Assembly: GCA_934276485.1 (NCBI GenBank)
Contig: CAKQTE010000131.1
Location: 1 to 30,685, forward strand
DNA: 30,685 nucleotides
Direction: 5' to 3'
From: an uncultured Spirochaetales bacterium
Lineage (GTDB): Bacteria > Spirochaetota > Spirochaetia > Sphaerochaetales > Sphaerochaetaceae
The translations under genes and the position numbers were made by a program. Under the pieces are notes generated by a model that saw nothing but the letters and a program-made list of their open reading frames with translations, did not search any database and had not been told where the DNA came from. Shown here one piece after another: positions 7,559 through 15,228 of the stretch (its first letter is position 1; each line of letters begins with the position of its first letter).

Positions 7559-9943
7559 ATGTTTATCGACAAGTTCTTAATCTCGCCATCAGAGGAGTAT
7601 CTCTTCTCTGATGGAACTACTGATATCGATCAGCTTAGATATGAAAAACATCTTAGGGATGTTGTTGCAGATAAGGGTGTTGCTTATCCAGAGAGCCTTG
7701 ATTACTCTGCTTGGCAATATTGGTATAAGCATGGTTCTATCTATGTAGATAGAAGCGGTACTTATACTCAGCCTACAAAGATCACCTTCTATGCTGTTAC
7801 AAATGTTGTTGCAGAAAAAGAGATAGACAAGGAGTTCATTCTTTGGACATATGGAGCTGCAACTATCTGGATCAATGGCGAGAAAGCTGTAGAGTATTCA
7901 ATTCCACAATATAAGCCAATTGGAAATGCTAAGTTCAATGCTCACCTAAAAGAGGGTGAAAATGAAGTTTTGATCTATTTTCAGAATCTTGGCATTCGTG
8001 ACGGAAGAAATATCTTTGGCCTTGAGATCGTTGACGATAGCTTTGTCAAGCAAGATTTCCCCTCAGTGCCAATGAAGAGAGAGTACATCGCAATCACAGA
8101 GTTTCTTGATGGGATAAAGCTTGAATTCCCTCGCATCGTATTTCCTTCTGTAAGAGATGATGTAAGAGTTGGCTACGATAGTGGAACATCGGACTTTTCA
8201 AAGAAGAATACCAAGGTGACTTGGTTTGATGCATCGGGCAAGAAAGAGATAGAGATTGAAAATGGCGCTCGTTTGATTCGTGTTGAAGTCAAATCAAATG
8301 GACACTCATATACAAGATCCTTTGAATGCCTTGAGAATGCACATGCTCTATATTCACATGCAAAAGGCTTTGATGAGAACATGAAGATGATCCTTGAGCG
8401 TATAGCATCTTACCAGGGACAAAGCAGGGCAGGTGGAAAGTTTGGATTCTTCATTCCAAATATCCTTGCACGCAAGGCTCTTGGAATCGATGCTTCTTCT
8501 GATAGGGATTTGATGCTTATCACTTTGCAACAGATTGATGATAACTACGATTGTTCAGATTTCTTGCTAGCAGGTCTCATTCGCTATATGAAGAACTATA
8601 GCTTGGATGAAGAGCTTGAGAAGAGAGTCAAGGAAGTACTTCTTGCATATCGCTATTGGATGACAATGCCAGGAAGCGACGCAATGTGCTTCTGGAGTGA
8701 AAATCATAGCCTGTTGTTCTATTCATCTGCAATGCTTGTTGGTGCTATGTACCCAGAAGAGATCTTTACTCGTTCCAATATGACCGGTAGAGAGCTCTAT
8801 GAGTTTGGAAAGAAGCTTACATTGGAGTGGATAGAAGACCTGGAAGAGTATGGCTTTGAAGAGTTCAATAGCTCTGTATATATGAATATTACATTCGTAT
8901 CTCTATTGAACATCATTGACTATGCTGATGAGGATATTGCAGCAAGAGCCAAGAAGATTGCAGATACCCTTATCGAGAATCTTGCAATCCATACATTTGA
9001 TGGTGCTGTCATATCTCCGATGGGAAGAGTCTATAGAGGTATAATCGATCCACCTAGCCAAGGTGTACAGTCATTGTTGAATCTTGCAGAGCCAAGGCTG
9101 CCATATTCATATGGAGAGGGCTGGATGAGTTTTTACTACACATCCACATACAAGCTCCCGTCTGATGTGCTCGAGAAAGCAAATAGTGAGTTCGATACTA
9201 CATATTCAACAGGAAACGCTCTTGTTGCTATCACAAAGGGCAAGAATGCAATGCTAACTAGCGTGCAATCTCCTCGCCAGGATGGTTTCAAGCAGTGGAA
9301 GAATGTCACACTAGAGGATGATAGCGACTCATACATTGGAACTCATACATATACAAAGTCCATGAATGAGAGATTCCATGGTACAACATGCTTCGCTCCT
9401 GGTGTTTATGGCTACCAACAGCATATGTGGGTTGCAGCTCTAGATAAGGAAGCTATTCTATTTGCAAACAATCCAGGTGTTACATCCGACGCTATTTCAA
9501 TGCGTCCTGGATATTGGTATGGAAATGGAATCATGCCAGAGATTAAGCAAGATCATGAAATGCTTGGTGTTATCTTTGACATCCCTGAGTACTATCCAAT
9601 TGGATGGACACACGTATTCTTGCCAGAATGCAAGTTCGATGTTGTAGAGCATGATGGGTCATGGATTTTCCTAAAGCGTGGCAATGGCTATATGGCACTT
9701 TGGGCATCTGGAAAGCTTGAAAAGTATGATGATGTACTCTTTAACTCCGAGCTTAGACTCAACAGCAGAAAGTGTGCATATCTATGCTTTGTAAGCAGAG
9801 ACGATGATTCTTCATTTGATTCATTCAAATCAAGAATCAAACAAAACACGGTTTCTTTTGATGATAAGAGCGTTGCTCTTGTTATCAATGGAGATAGATT
9901 TATGACATATGCGTCTAAACCTGAAAAGACGCAATATGTGTAA
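7559..9943 (+). CDS. Large protein of unknown function, likely carbohydrate-active (alpha/alpha-toroid, lyase-like)
   Basis: I do not recognise a named family with certainty. The 794 residues suggest three parts. The first (about 1-180) is beta-sandwich-like, with ATIWINGEK and GENEVLIYFQNLG, as in carbohydrate-binding accessory domains. The second (about 265-540) is helical and toroid-like, with CFWSENHSLLFYSSAM (N382, H383), GFEEFNSSVYMN (Y441) and SPMGRVYRG (R490, R493). The third (about 545-790) is beta-rich, with MRPGYWYGNGIMP. The Asn-His, Tyr and Arg positions recall toroid polysaccharide lyases, but this is inference. There is no signal peptide. It starts 5 bases after the permease stop with only a weak SD, consistent with translational coupling. 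As last gene of the transporter 1 operon it probably processes the imported oligosaccharide. Confidence 0.7.
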   Translation: MFIDKFLISPSEEYLFSDGTTDIDQLRYEKHLRDVVADKGVAYPESLDYSAWQYWYKHGSIYVDRSGTYTQPTKITFYAVTNVVAEKEIDKEFILWTYGAATIWINGEKAVEYSIPQYKPIGNAKFNAHLKEGENEVLIYFQNLGIRDGRNIFGLEIVDDSFVKQDFPSVPMKREYIAITEFLDGIKLEFPRIVFPSVRDDVRVGYDSGTSDFSKKNTKVTWFDASGKKEIEIENGARLIRVEVKSNGHSYTRSFECLENAHALYSHAKGFDENMKMILERIASYQGQSRAGGKFGFFIPNILARKALGIDASSDRDLMLITLQQIDDNYDCSDFLLAGLIRYMKNYSLDEELEKRVKEVLLAYRYWMTMPGSDAMCFWSENHSLLFYSSAMLVGAMYPEEIFTRSNMTGRELYEFGKKLTLEWIEDLEEYGFEEFNSSVYMNITFVSLLNIIDYADEDIAARAKKIADTLIENLAIHTFDGAVISPMGRVYRGIIDPPSQGVQSLLNLAEPRLPYSYGEGWMSFYYTSTYKLPSDVLEKANSEFDTTYSTGNALVAITKGKNAMLTSVQSPRQDGFKQWKNVTLEDDSDSYIGTHTYTKSMNERFHGTTCFAPGVYGYQQHMWVAALDKEAILFANNPGVTSDAISMRPGYWYGNGIMPEIKQDHEMLGVIFDIPEYYPIGWTHVFLPECKFDVVEHDGSWIFLKRGNGYMALWASGKLEKYDDVLFNSELRLNSRKCAYLCFVSRDDDSSFDSFKSRIKQNTVSFDDKSVALVINGDRFMTYASKPEKTQYV

Positions 9944-9965
9944 TCCCCCTTGAATCGTTAGAGTT

Positions 9966-9991
9966 AGCTACTGCAGAGTACTGTGGTAGCT
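9966..9991. terminator. Intrinsic terminator of transporter operon 1
   Basis: AGCTACTGCAG (9966-9976) pairs with CTGTGGTAGCT (9981-9991): 11 bp with two G-U wobbles and the tetraloop AGTA. It is followed by TTCTCTTTGTTG. It lies 22 bases past the stop of the 794-residue gene and close to the end (10004) of the convergent TOPRIM-like gene. Confidence 0.75.
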
Positions 9992-10003
9992 TTCTCTTTG
10001 TTG

Positions 10004-10528
10004 TTATTTCTTTAATAAGTCTTGCAAACCATATTCACCTTTTGGAATATTGGCTGTTCTATGATATTCATGAATTGCATTCACAAGTTTCATTGGATTG
10101 TTGAAATAATCTAGAACAAATTCATAAGTTTTAACATTATGCATTTTGAGATCAATCTTGCAGAAATCACTAGGCTTCTTGCCCGAACGTTTGAATCTTT
10201 CATAGGCATCTTCGCTGTGAATAATAAGCATTTCAATCTCTGGTGCAGTGATAACATTTATCACATTAATCTTATGTTCATATGCTTTGCTTAGCTTGAA
10301 TTCCTCATGTCTGGAATCCAGAATTCTGATTACTGAAATTGGCGAGTCAAATCCTTTCCTTAAGTATTGTTGTTCAAAACGTTTTGCATTTCGACAGCGT
10401 ATTACTTTTTCATCTAACATTTCTTCTCTAGAAAAAATCAATAAATTGTTATCGAGCAACACATCGATGATTGCGGTTTCTGCGGAGCCTTCACATATGC
10501 ATGCTTTGTATTTTGCAAACTTCAGCAA
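10004..10528 (-). CDS. Small TOPRIM-like protein, partner of the adjacent ATPase (putative defence effector)
   Basis: This 174-residue protein opens with ACICEGSAETAIIDVLL, which resembles the first TOPRIM strand and its catalytic Glu (E13, with E17), and continues with SVIRILDSRHEEF (D71, R73, E75) where a TOPRIM acidic pair is expected. A later APEIEMLII segment (P96, E97, E99) recalls the C-terminal part of RloB-like proteins. The start codon is TTG (10528-10526), supported by AAGGAGG five bases upstream, inside the end of the ATPase gene; only one base separates the genes. Such ATPase/TOPRIM pairs (RloA/RloB, PARIS AriA/AriB) include anti-phage systems in which the TOPRIM protein is the nuclease. 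It could instead be an inactive fold relative, and the assignment is motif-based. Confidence 0.6.
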   Translation of the reverse strand: MLKFAKYKACICEGSAETAIIDVLLDNNLLIFSREEMLDEKVIRCRNAKRFEQQYLRKGFDSPISVIRILDSRHEEFKLSKAYEHKINVINVITAPEIEMLIIHSEDAYERFKRSGKKPSDFCKIDLKMHNVKTYEFVLDYFNNPMKLVNAIHEYHRTANIPKGEYGLQDLLKK

Positions 10529-10529
10529 T

Positions 10530-11690
10530 TTAGCCTCCTTGGTTAATCAAAGTCGAAAGGCTTCTCTTTAAATGAATATAAGACTCATATAAAGGAGATG
10601 TGCCTTCAAGGAATCCACTTTGATAAGCCTCGCTCTTTTTGATGTCGTTTCTTTTGAGTATATTGCATAGATTTTCTATAGTAATTCCATTTCTATTTCT
10701 AACAATATTTATGGTGTCATTGCGATTGTATTCATCCAATAGTTCTGGATAATGGGTAGTGAACATAAGAATGCCTCCATTCTTATTCAAGCGGGTATCC
10801 ATAAAGAACCTGATTAGAGTCATGACAATTTCCTTGTTGAAGTGGTTTTCGATTTCATCTATCAGAAGATATCCACCAGATTGGAGTGTGTCTCTGACCA
10901 TTGAAAAAGTAATTACTCCTTTGATAGTGCCTGAGGATAGATAGTTTTCCAGTTCCTGCGCATTATTTAGAATTATTTCTTTTTCGTTGTAGAATTTTAG
11001 GTGTATTAGTTGTTTTGTATCCTTTCTTTCAAATTGAAGCTTTTCAATAGTTGGATCAAGAAATGTAATTATATCTACTGGAATATCTTCAGTAAATGGA
11101 AGCACATTAATGTTTGTATAAGATAATAAACTGCATATATTGAGCTTGTCCTTTGTTTTTTTGTTAAGGGCTATGATAAAGCTAATATCATCAGCTAAGA
11201 ACAAGTTATTTGAATTGCGTACTGCAATAGGAGCAATGTCTTCAAAGTTAGTAAGATTCTTCTTGCTTTTTATAGATTGAAAAGGTTTTTCCCATAGTGT
11301 TTCATCGACAATATAATATGAACAATCTCCATTCTTTGTTTTCCTTGATGCGATTTCTGTTTCAAGGCGACAAACTTTATTGTCTTTGTTGATGAAATAG
11401 ATATCGAAAACAGCCTTGTCAGTTGTGCCTAGAATAGTTCTTGCGTCAACATGATTAATCGGTTCGTTGTTTAGAATATTGAGTGCTAATTGAATTGTCT
11501 TTAGAACTGTAGTTTTTCCTGATGCGTTTATGCCGATGAAGGCATTTGTTGTGTTTAGATACGTATTTTGACTTAATTGAATGAGAGATTCCTTGTCTAC
11601 TTCATTGACACGTTGTTGTGCATAGAAAACAAGATCAAGTTCTTGTTTGAATAAGGGGAGTCCTTTTGCAATAATGCGAAGTACTTTCAT
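10530..11690 (-). CDS. OLD/RecF-like ABC-type ATPase (AAA_15/AAA_21), putative anti-phage sensor
   Basis: This 386-residue protein has a near-complete ABC-type ATPase core. Walker A is GINASGKT (53-60), after the N-terminal LPLFKQELDLVFYAQQRV typical of AAA_15 proteins. The signature-like motif is LSSGTIKG (251-258), Walker B is YLLIDEIENHFN (D278, E279), and the switch His is in MFTTHYPE (H313). There is no coiled-coil insertion of SMC length. ATG at 11690 has AAGGAG upstream, a TATAAT at 11720-11715 and a 20-bp palindrome just beyond. It is the first gene of a two-gene operon with the TOPRIM-like gene. Codon use looks more A/T-rich than in the flanking transport genes, consistent with acquisition. 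ATPase family is sure; the defence role is inferred from partner and layout. Confidence 0.8.
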   Translation of the reverse strand: MKVLRIIAKGLPLFKQELDLVFYAQQRVNEVDKESLIQLSQNTYLNTTNAFIGINASGKTTVLKTIQLALNILNNEPINHVDARTILGTTDKAVFDIYFINKDNKVCRLETEIASRKTKNGDCSYYIVDETLWEKPFQSIKSKKNLTNFEDIAPIAVRNSNNLFLADDISFIIALNKKTKDKLNICSLLSYTNINVLPFTEDIPVDIITFLDPTIEKLQFERKDTKQLIHLKFYNEKEIILNNAQELENYLSSGTIKGVITFSMVRDTLQSGGYLLIDEIENHFNKEIVMTLIRFFMDTRLNKNGGILMFTTHYPELLDEYNRNDTINIVRNRNGITIENLCNILKRNDIKKSEAYQSGFLEGTSPLYESYIHLKRSLSTLINQGG

Positions 11691-11714
11691 TTTTAACTCC
11701 TTATTTAAAAACGG

Positions 11715-11759
11715 ATTATACGGTTTTGTATGTAAGATAAATATAGTATATACTATATT
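11715..11759 (-). promoter_or_regulatory. Promoter/operator of the ATPase-TOPRIM operon with a 20-bp perfect palindrome
   Basis: On the minus strand a perfect -10 box, TATAAT, lies at 11720-11715. No good -35 box exists at the right distance. Bases 11740-11759, where a -35 box would begin, form the perfect palindrome AATATAGTATATACTATATT. This is the layout expected for a dimeric repressor or activator site, although A/T-rich palindromes can also be incidental. The rest of the 103-base gap shows nothing more. Confidence 0.5.
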
Positions 11760-11793
11760 CTTAATAATTAAAATCGTGTTATTTGATTTTAAT

Positions 11794-12732
11794 TTACATT
11801 CTTAATAAGGTGTCAAGCATTTCGATACTCTTTCGTCTAGAGAACATCCTCTCAAGAGAATGGGCAGATATATGAGTTCTCATGTCGTGTTCTACGCTTT
11901 CATCTCTTTTATTGAGTTCTTTCCATTCTTTTTGATTCATGCCTGTGTACTTGATAAATGCTCTCGATAGATACCTAGGATCGGAGAATCCTGATTCATA
12001 TGCGGCTTCTGCTAGGTTCATATTGCCTGTTGCTATGAGTTTCTTTGCATAGTTGAACCGCAAGAAGTTCACATAGTCCTGGAATGGTTCTGATAGCACT
12101 TTTTTAGCAAAGTGTGATAGATAACTTAGAGTAAGACCCTCATCTCGTGCAAAATCAGAGAGGTTTATCTTATGTGTGTATCCACTGTCAATGAATGAAA
12201 GAAGTCGCGATATTCTTTGTATGTTGTTGATCTCCTCTTCTTTCTCTTTTGCAGATAGCAGGGTATATGGAGTGTTATTAATAATAAGGTATACAAGATG
12301 AGAAAGGAGTGAGAAGATCTCAAGATTCATACTCCCATCTAGATCTTGGTAAGAGCGAGCTAGCTTTAGAAGAGTTCTTTCTGTTTCAGGCTCGATTATA
12401 TTGCTCATTTTAAAGCGCATATTCATCAGCGTTGGATAGATATCCTTGAATAGAGTATGAGAGAACTGTATGCATATGAATGTGGATGCATCTTTCTCTT
12501 TTTCTAGCATATGAACTTGATTTGGATTGATGATGAATGCATCCCTGTCGTTGATCACATACTCATCTCCAGGAAAGCGTACTATAAGTGGGTTTCTAAC
12601 AACATATATGATTTCGAACTCAGAGTGCATATGGCTCGTTCTATATTCGAGCTCGTTGATAAAGACTTTAAAGTGACTGATTCGATCAGAGCGCACTATT
12701 TCAAATTCATTTGCCATACCTAATGATAGCAT
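11794..12732 (-). CDS. AraC-family transcriptional regulator (cupin sensor plus HTH_18)
   Basis: This 312-residue protein has an N-terminal cupin-like ligand-binding half (about 1-130; HMHSEFEIIYVV, then FIINPNQVHMLE) and a C-terminal double helix-turn-helix (about 190-280) with INLSDFARDEGLTLSYLSHFAKKVL and the signature AAYESGFSDPRYLSRAFIKYTGMNQKEW. A basic 30-residue tail follows the HTH. It should sense a sugar and control transcription. It is divergent from transporter operon 2 (12954), its probable target. The start is uncertain: ATG at 12732 and ATG at 12717 both lack a good SD. Confidence 0.88.
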   Translation of the reverse strand: MLSLGMANEFEIVRSDRISHFKVFINELEYRTSHMHSEFEIIYVVRNPLIVRFPGDEYVINDRDAFIINPNQVHMLEKEKDASTFICIQFSHTLFKDIYPTLMNMRFKMSNIIEPETERTLLKLARSYQDLDGSMNLEIFSLLSHLVYLIINNTPYTLLSAKEKEEEINNIQRISRLLSFIDSGYTHKINLSDFARDEGLTLSYLSHFAKKVLSEPFQDYVNFLRFNYAKKLIATGNMNLAEAAYESGFSDPRYLSRAFIKYTGMNQKEWKELNKRDESVEHDMRTHISAHSLERMFSRRKSIEMLDTLLRM

Positions 12733-12895
12733 TCAATAGCAAATATATACATGTTTTTGATGCTTATTTAGCTTTTTTATGCAATCTAAGAGCATATTAA
12801 TACTAGAGATTTGGTTTCTTTGCTAAAATTCTAGGCAATGTGTTTTTATTGCTATTACGACAAAAAATAAAAAAATGACCATATTTCAAAAGAAA

Positions 12896-12918
12896 AACCG
12901 ATATCGCAAACATCGGTT
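12896..12918 (+). promoter_or_regulatory. Inverted repeat in the leader of transporter operon 2
   Basis: AACCGAT (12896-12902) and ATCGGTT (12912-12918) are exact inverted copies with a 9-base spacer, 36 bases before the binding-protein ATG. A second short repeat, TTCGG-G-CCGAA (12917-12927), overlaps its right arm. The G+C content stands out in an otherwise A/T-rich 221-base gap. A weak promoter candidate lies just upstream (ACGACA 12857-12862, 17 bases, CATATT 12880-12885), which would put the hairpin near the mRNA 5' end. It could be an operator or an mRNA-stabilising hairpin. Confidence 0.4.
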
Positions 12919-12953
12919 CGGGCCGAAAATCGAAAGTACAAAAGGAGAAAAAC

Positions 12954-14264
12954 ATGAAGAAGTTTTTGGCAGTATTATCCATCCTGCTATGTTTTGTGAG
13001 CTTGAATGTATTCGCAAACGGAAGTAAGGAGACTACAGTAAATGAGCCAGTACCTCTTAAGTTTGCTATCAAGGCATCAGAGGCTGGTAGAGAGGTATAT
13101 AAGAACCTTGTAAATCTTGCAAAGGAAAATGGCATCGATGTTGAGATCGTCTCTATACCAGACCCAGTTGCAGGACAGGCTAACAAGTTCCTCGTATCTT
13201 TAATGGGTGGTGAGACATTCGATATGTATCTTGATGCATATGCAAACATGAGCCCATTCTATGAAGCTGGTGTTGTAATGAATCTTGAGGATTTGATCGC
13301 AAAGACAGGATATGATGTCAGAGGCACTTTCGGTGAATATCCAGCAGAATTCGATGGCGAGATCTATGGTCTTCCAGCATTCGTAGATACTGCAGTTACT
13401 CTATATAACAAGGATCTCTTTGACAGAGCCGGAATCCCTTACCCAACAGCAGAAGATTGGACATGGGAAAAGTACATTGAGATCGCATCAAAGATCTCTG
13501 AGCTTGGTGAAGGAATCTATGGTGGATACAATCCTCTTTGGGTTCATTATAACTATATGTATGCATTACAAAAGGGTGCAGAGCACTTCAAGGCAGATGG
13601 ATCAGCAAACTATGATGACCCAAGATTCAAGGAAGCAGTTAAGTTCTACTATGATCTTGGAAACAAATATCATGCACATCCTGAGTATTTAGTACAGAAG
13701 TCAAAGCAGATGCCTCTTGAGTACTTCACAAGTGGTAACGTCGGAATGACAGTATGCGGCGGCTGGACAACAGTATGGCTAATGGATCATGAGAAGTATC
13801 CTAGAGACTGGAAGGCAGGTATCCTCCCAATGCCACATCCAGAGGGCGAAGCTCCATCAACAAGCGTAGTTATTTCCAACTTCTGGATTCCAACTACATC
13901 AAAGCAGCCAGAGCTAGCATTCAAGTGTATCCAGCTATTTGCAGAGAACATGTATCTCTTGGGCGGCGGTAAGGTTCCAGCAAGAATCGACCTTCCACAG
14001 AGCGAAATCGACAGATACATCTCAGAAGACCTCATTGGTGTTCTAAGTGCTGATGGAATCACTGTAGAAGACATTGCAGCAGCATGGTTCGATCCTGAGG
14101 TTAGACCATTCCCAGAGAAGGCTACAGGACCTGCGGCAGGAGATATTACAAAGATCTTCAACGCAGAGTGCGGTCTCTATGGAATTGGAGAGCAGGATTT
14201 AGACACAACAATGAAGAACATCCAGGAAAAGGTTAACAAGGCCATCTTGGATTCGAAGAAGTGA
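12954..14264 (+). CDS. ABC transporter sugar-binding protein (CUT1 type, transporter 2)
   Basis: This 436-residue protein has a signal peptide (residues 1-22, cleavage after VFA) followed by NGSKETTVNEP. The mature part has the solute-binding layout: VSLMGGETFDMYLDAYANM, a hinge segment with GLPAFVDTAVTLYNKDLFDRAGIPYP, and SGNVGMTVCGGWTTVWLM. AAAGGAG lies about 7 bases upstream of the ATG. It differs clearly from the binding protein at 4342, so the two systems probably bind different oligosaccharides. It is followed by a strong hairpin (14284-14308) and the permeases at 14333 and 15229. The gene is divergent from an AraC regulator. Confidence 0.9.
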   Translation: MKKFLAVLSILLCFVSLNVFANGSKETTVNEPVPLKFAIKASEAGREVYKNLVNLAKENGIDVEIVSIPDPVAGQANKFLVSLMGGETFDMYLDAYANMSPFYEAGVVMNLEDLIAKTGYDVRGTFGEYPAEFDGEIYGLPAFVDTAVTLYNKDLFDRAGIPYPTAEDWTWEKYIEIASKISELGEGIYGGYNPLWVHYNYMYALQKGAEHFKADGSANYDDPRFKEAVKFYYDLGNKYHAHPEYLVQKSKQMPLEYFTSGNVGMTVCGGWTTVWLMDHEKYPRDWKAGILPMPHPEGEAPSTSVVISNFWIPTTSKQPELAFKCIQLFAENMYLLGGGKVPARIDLPQSEIDRYISEDLIGVLSADGITVEDIAAAWFDPEVRPFPEKATGPAAGDITKIFNAECGLYGIGEQDLDTTMKNIQEKVNKAILDSKK

Positions 14265-14283
14265 TTTAGCCTTACGGCACCTC

Positions 14284-14308
14284 GATCCCAGTTCTTCCGA
14301 CTGGGATC
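14284..14308 (+). terminator. Intra-operon terminator-like hairpin after binding protein 2
   Basis: GATCCCAGT (14284-14292) and ACTGGGATC (14300-14308) make a perfect 9-bp stem with a 7-base loop, followed closely by CTTTTT. It has the form of an intrinsic terminator yet lies before the co-oriented permease genes, so it probably attenuates rather than fully stops transcription. Confidence 0.7.
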
Positions 14309-14332
14309 ATCTTTTTAAGGGAGAATGTACTG

Positions 14333-15217
14333 ATGACCCGATTCAAGAAAAGAGACACAAGAACAGCATGGCTCTTTATAACACCATACCTTATTGGATA
14401 TCTCATGTTCCATTTTGCACCGATATTCCTCTCATTTTTGATGAGTCTTACGAATATCAGGTATATAAGCAGACTCGACAATATGAAGATTGTTGGTATT
14501 GCGAACTATATTGAGATGTTCAAGGATCCAGAATTTATCAACGCACTTTCCAATAGCATCAAGTTCACCATAATGTATGTACCATTGGTAATGGTATTTG
14601 GACTATTGATGGCAGTATTGATCAACAAGCCTCTATATGCAAGAAATCCAATTAGAGGAATGCTATTCATGCCATATGTATCAAACATGGTTGCTATTGC
14701 AGTTGTTTGGTCAATCCTACTGGACCCTGTAAGTGGTGTGATCAATATGTTCTTGAGAAGCATTGGTATACATAATCCTCCAATGTGGCTCATGGGAACA
14801 AAAACCGCTCTTGTCAGTGTTGTAATTATTGCAGTTTGGCAAGGCGTAGGACTGAATTTCATCACATATCTTGCCGCCCTTCAGAATGTTCCTACAGAGC
14901 AGAAAGAGGCTGCAAGAATCGATGGCGCAAATAGCTGGCAGACATTCTGGAGTGTTACAATTCCAAGCATTGCTCCTGCAACATTTTTGCTTTTGATCAC
15001 AAGTGTCATCAATTCATTGAAGAACTTTACAGTAGTTCAGGTTCTAACAGAAGGTGGTCCTGGAACTTCTACTACAATCTTGCCATTGAATATTGTGCAT
15101 ACAGCATTTAGCTCATACAGAATGGGATATGCCTCTGCGCAGACAATCGTAATGTTCCTGATCGTAATGGGAATCACAATCATACAGTGGACAGGAAAGA
15201 AGAGATTTGAGGACTAA
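14333..15217 (+). CDS. Sugar ABC transporter permease (MalF/UgpA type, transporter 2)
   Basis: This 294-residue membrane protein has about six helices, the first at residues 13-36 (AWLFITPYLIGYLMFHFAP). The EAA loop is QKEAARIDGANSWQTFW, followed by VTIPSIAPATF. It forms the channel with the product of 15229. AAGGGAG lies about 9 bases before the ATG at 14333. An earlier ATG at 14325 opens only two codons before a TGA that overlaps the real start, so it was not chosen. Confidence 0.9.
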   Translation: MTRFKKRDTRTAWLFITPYLIGYLMFHFAPIFLSFLMSLTNIRYISRLDNMKIVGIANYIEMFKDPEFINALSNSIKFTIMYVPLVMVFGLLMAVLINKPLYARNPIRGMLFMPYVSNMVAIAVVWSILLDPVSGVINMFLRSIGIHNPPMWLMGTKTALVSVVIIAVWQGVGLNFITYLAALQNVPTEQKEAARIDGANSWQTFWSVTIPSIAPATFLLLITSVINSLKNFTVVQVLTEGGPGTSTTILPLNIVHTAFSSYRMGYASAQTIVMFLIVMGITIIQWTGKKRFED

Positions 15218-15228
15218 GGAGAAGAGAC

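Noticed and set aside
10004..11690. Naming the ATPase-TOPRIM pair as PARIS (AriA/AriB) or RloA/RloB
   Set aside because: Motifs fit only in outline, both proteins are small for those families and no search can be run; the generic description is safer.
12803..13249. 148-codon minus-strand frame over the start of binding protein 2
   Set aside because: It overlaps a clear signal peptide and coding region on the other strand and has no SD or family motif.
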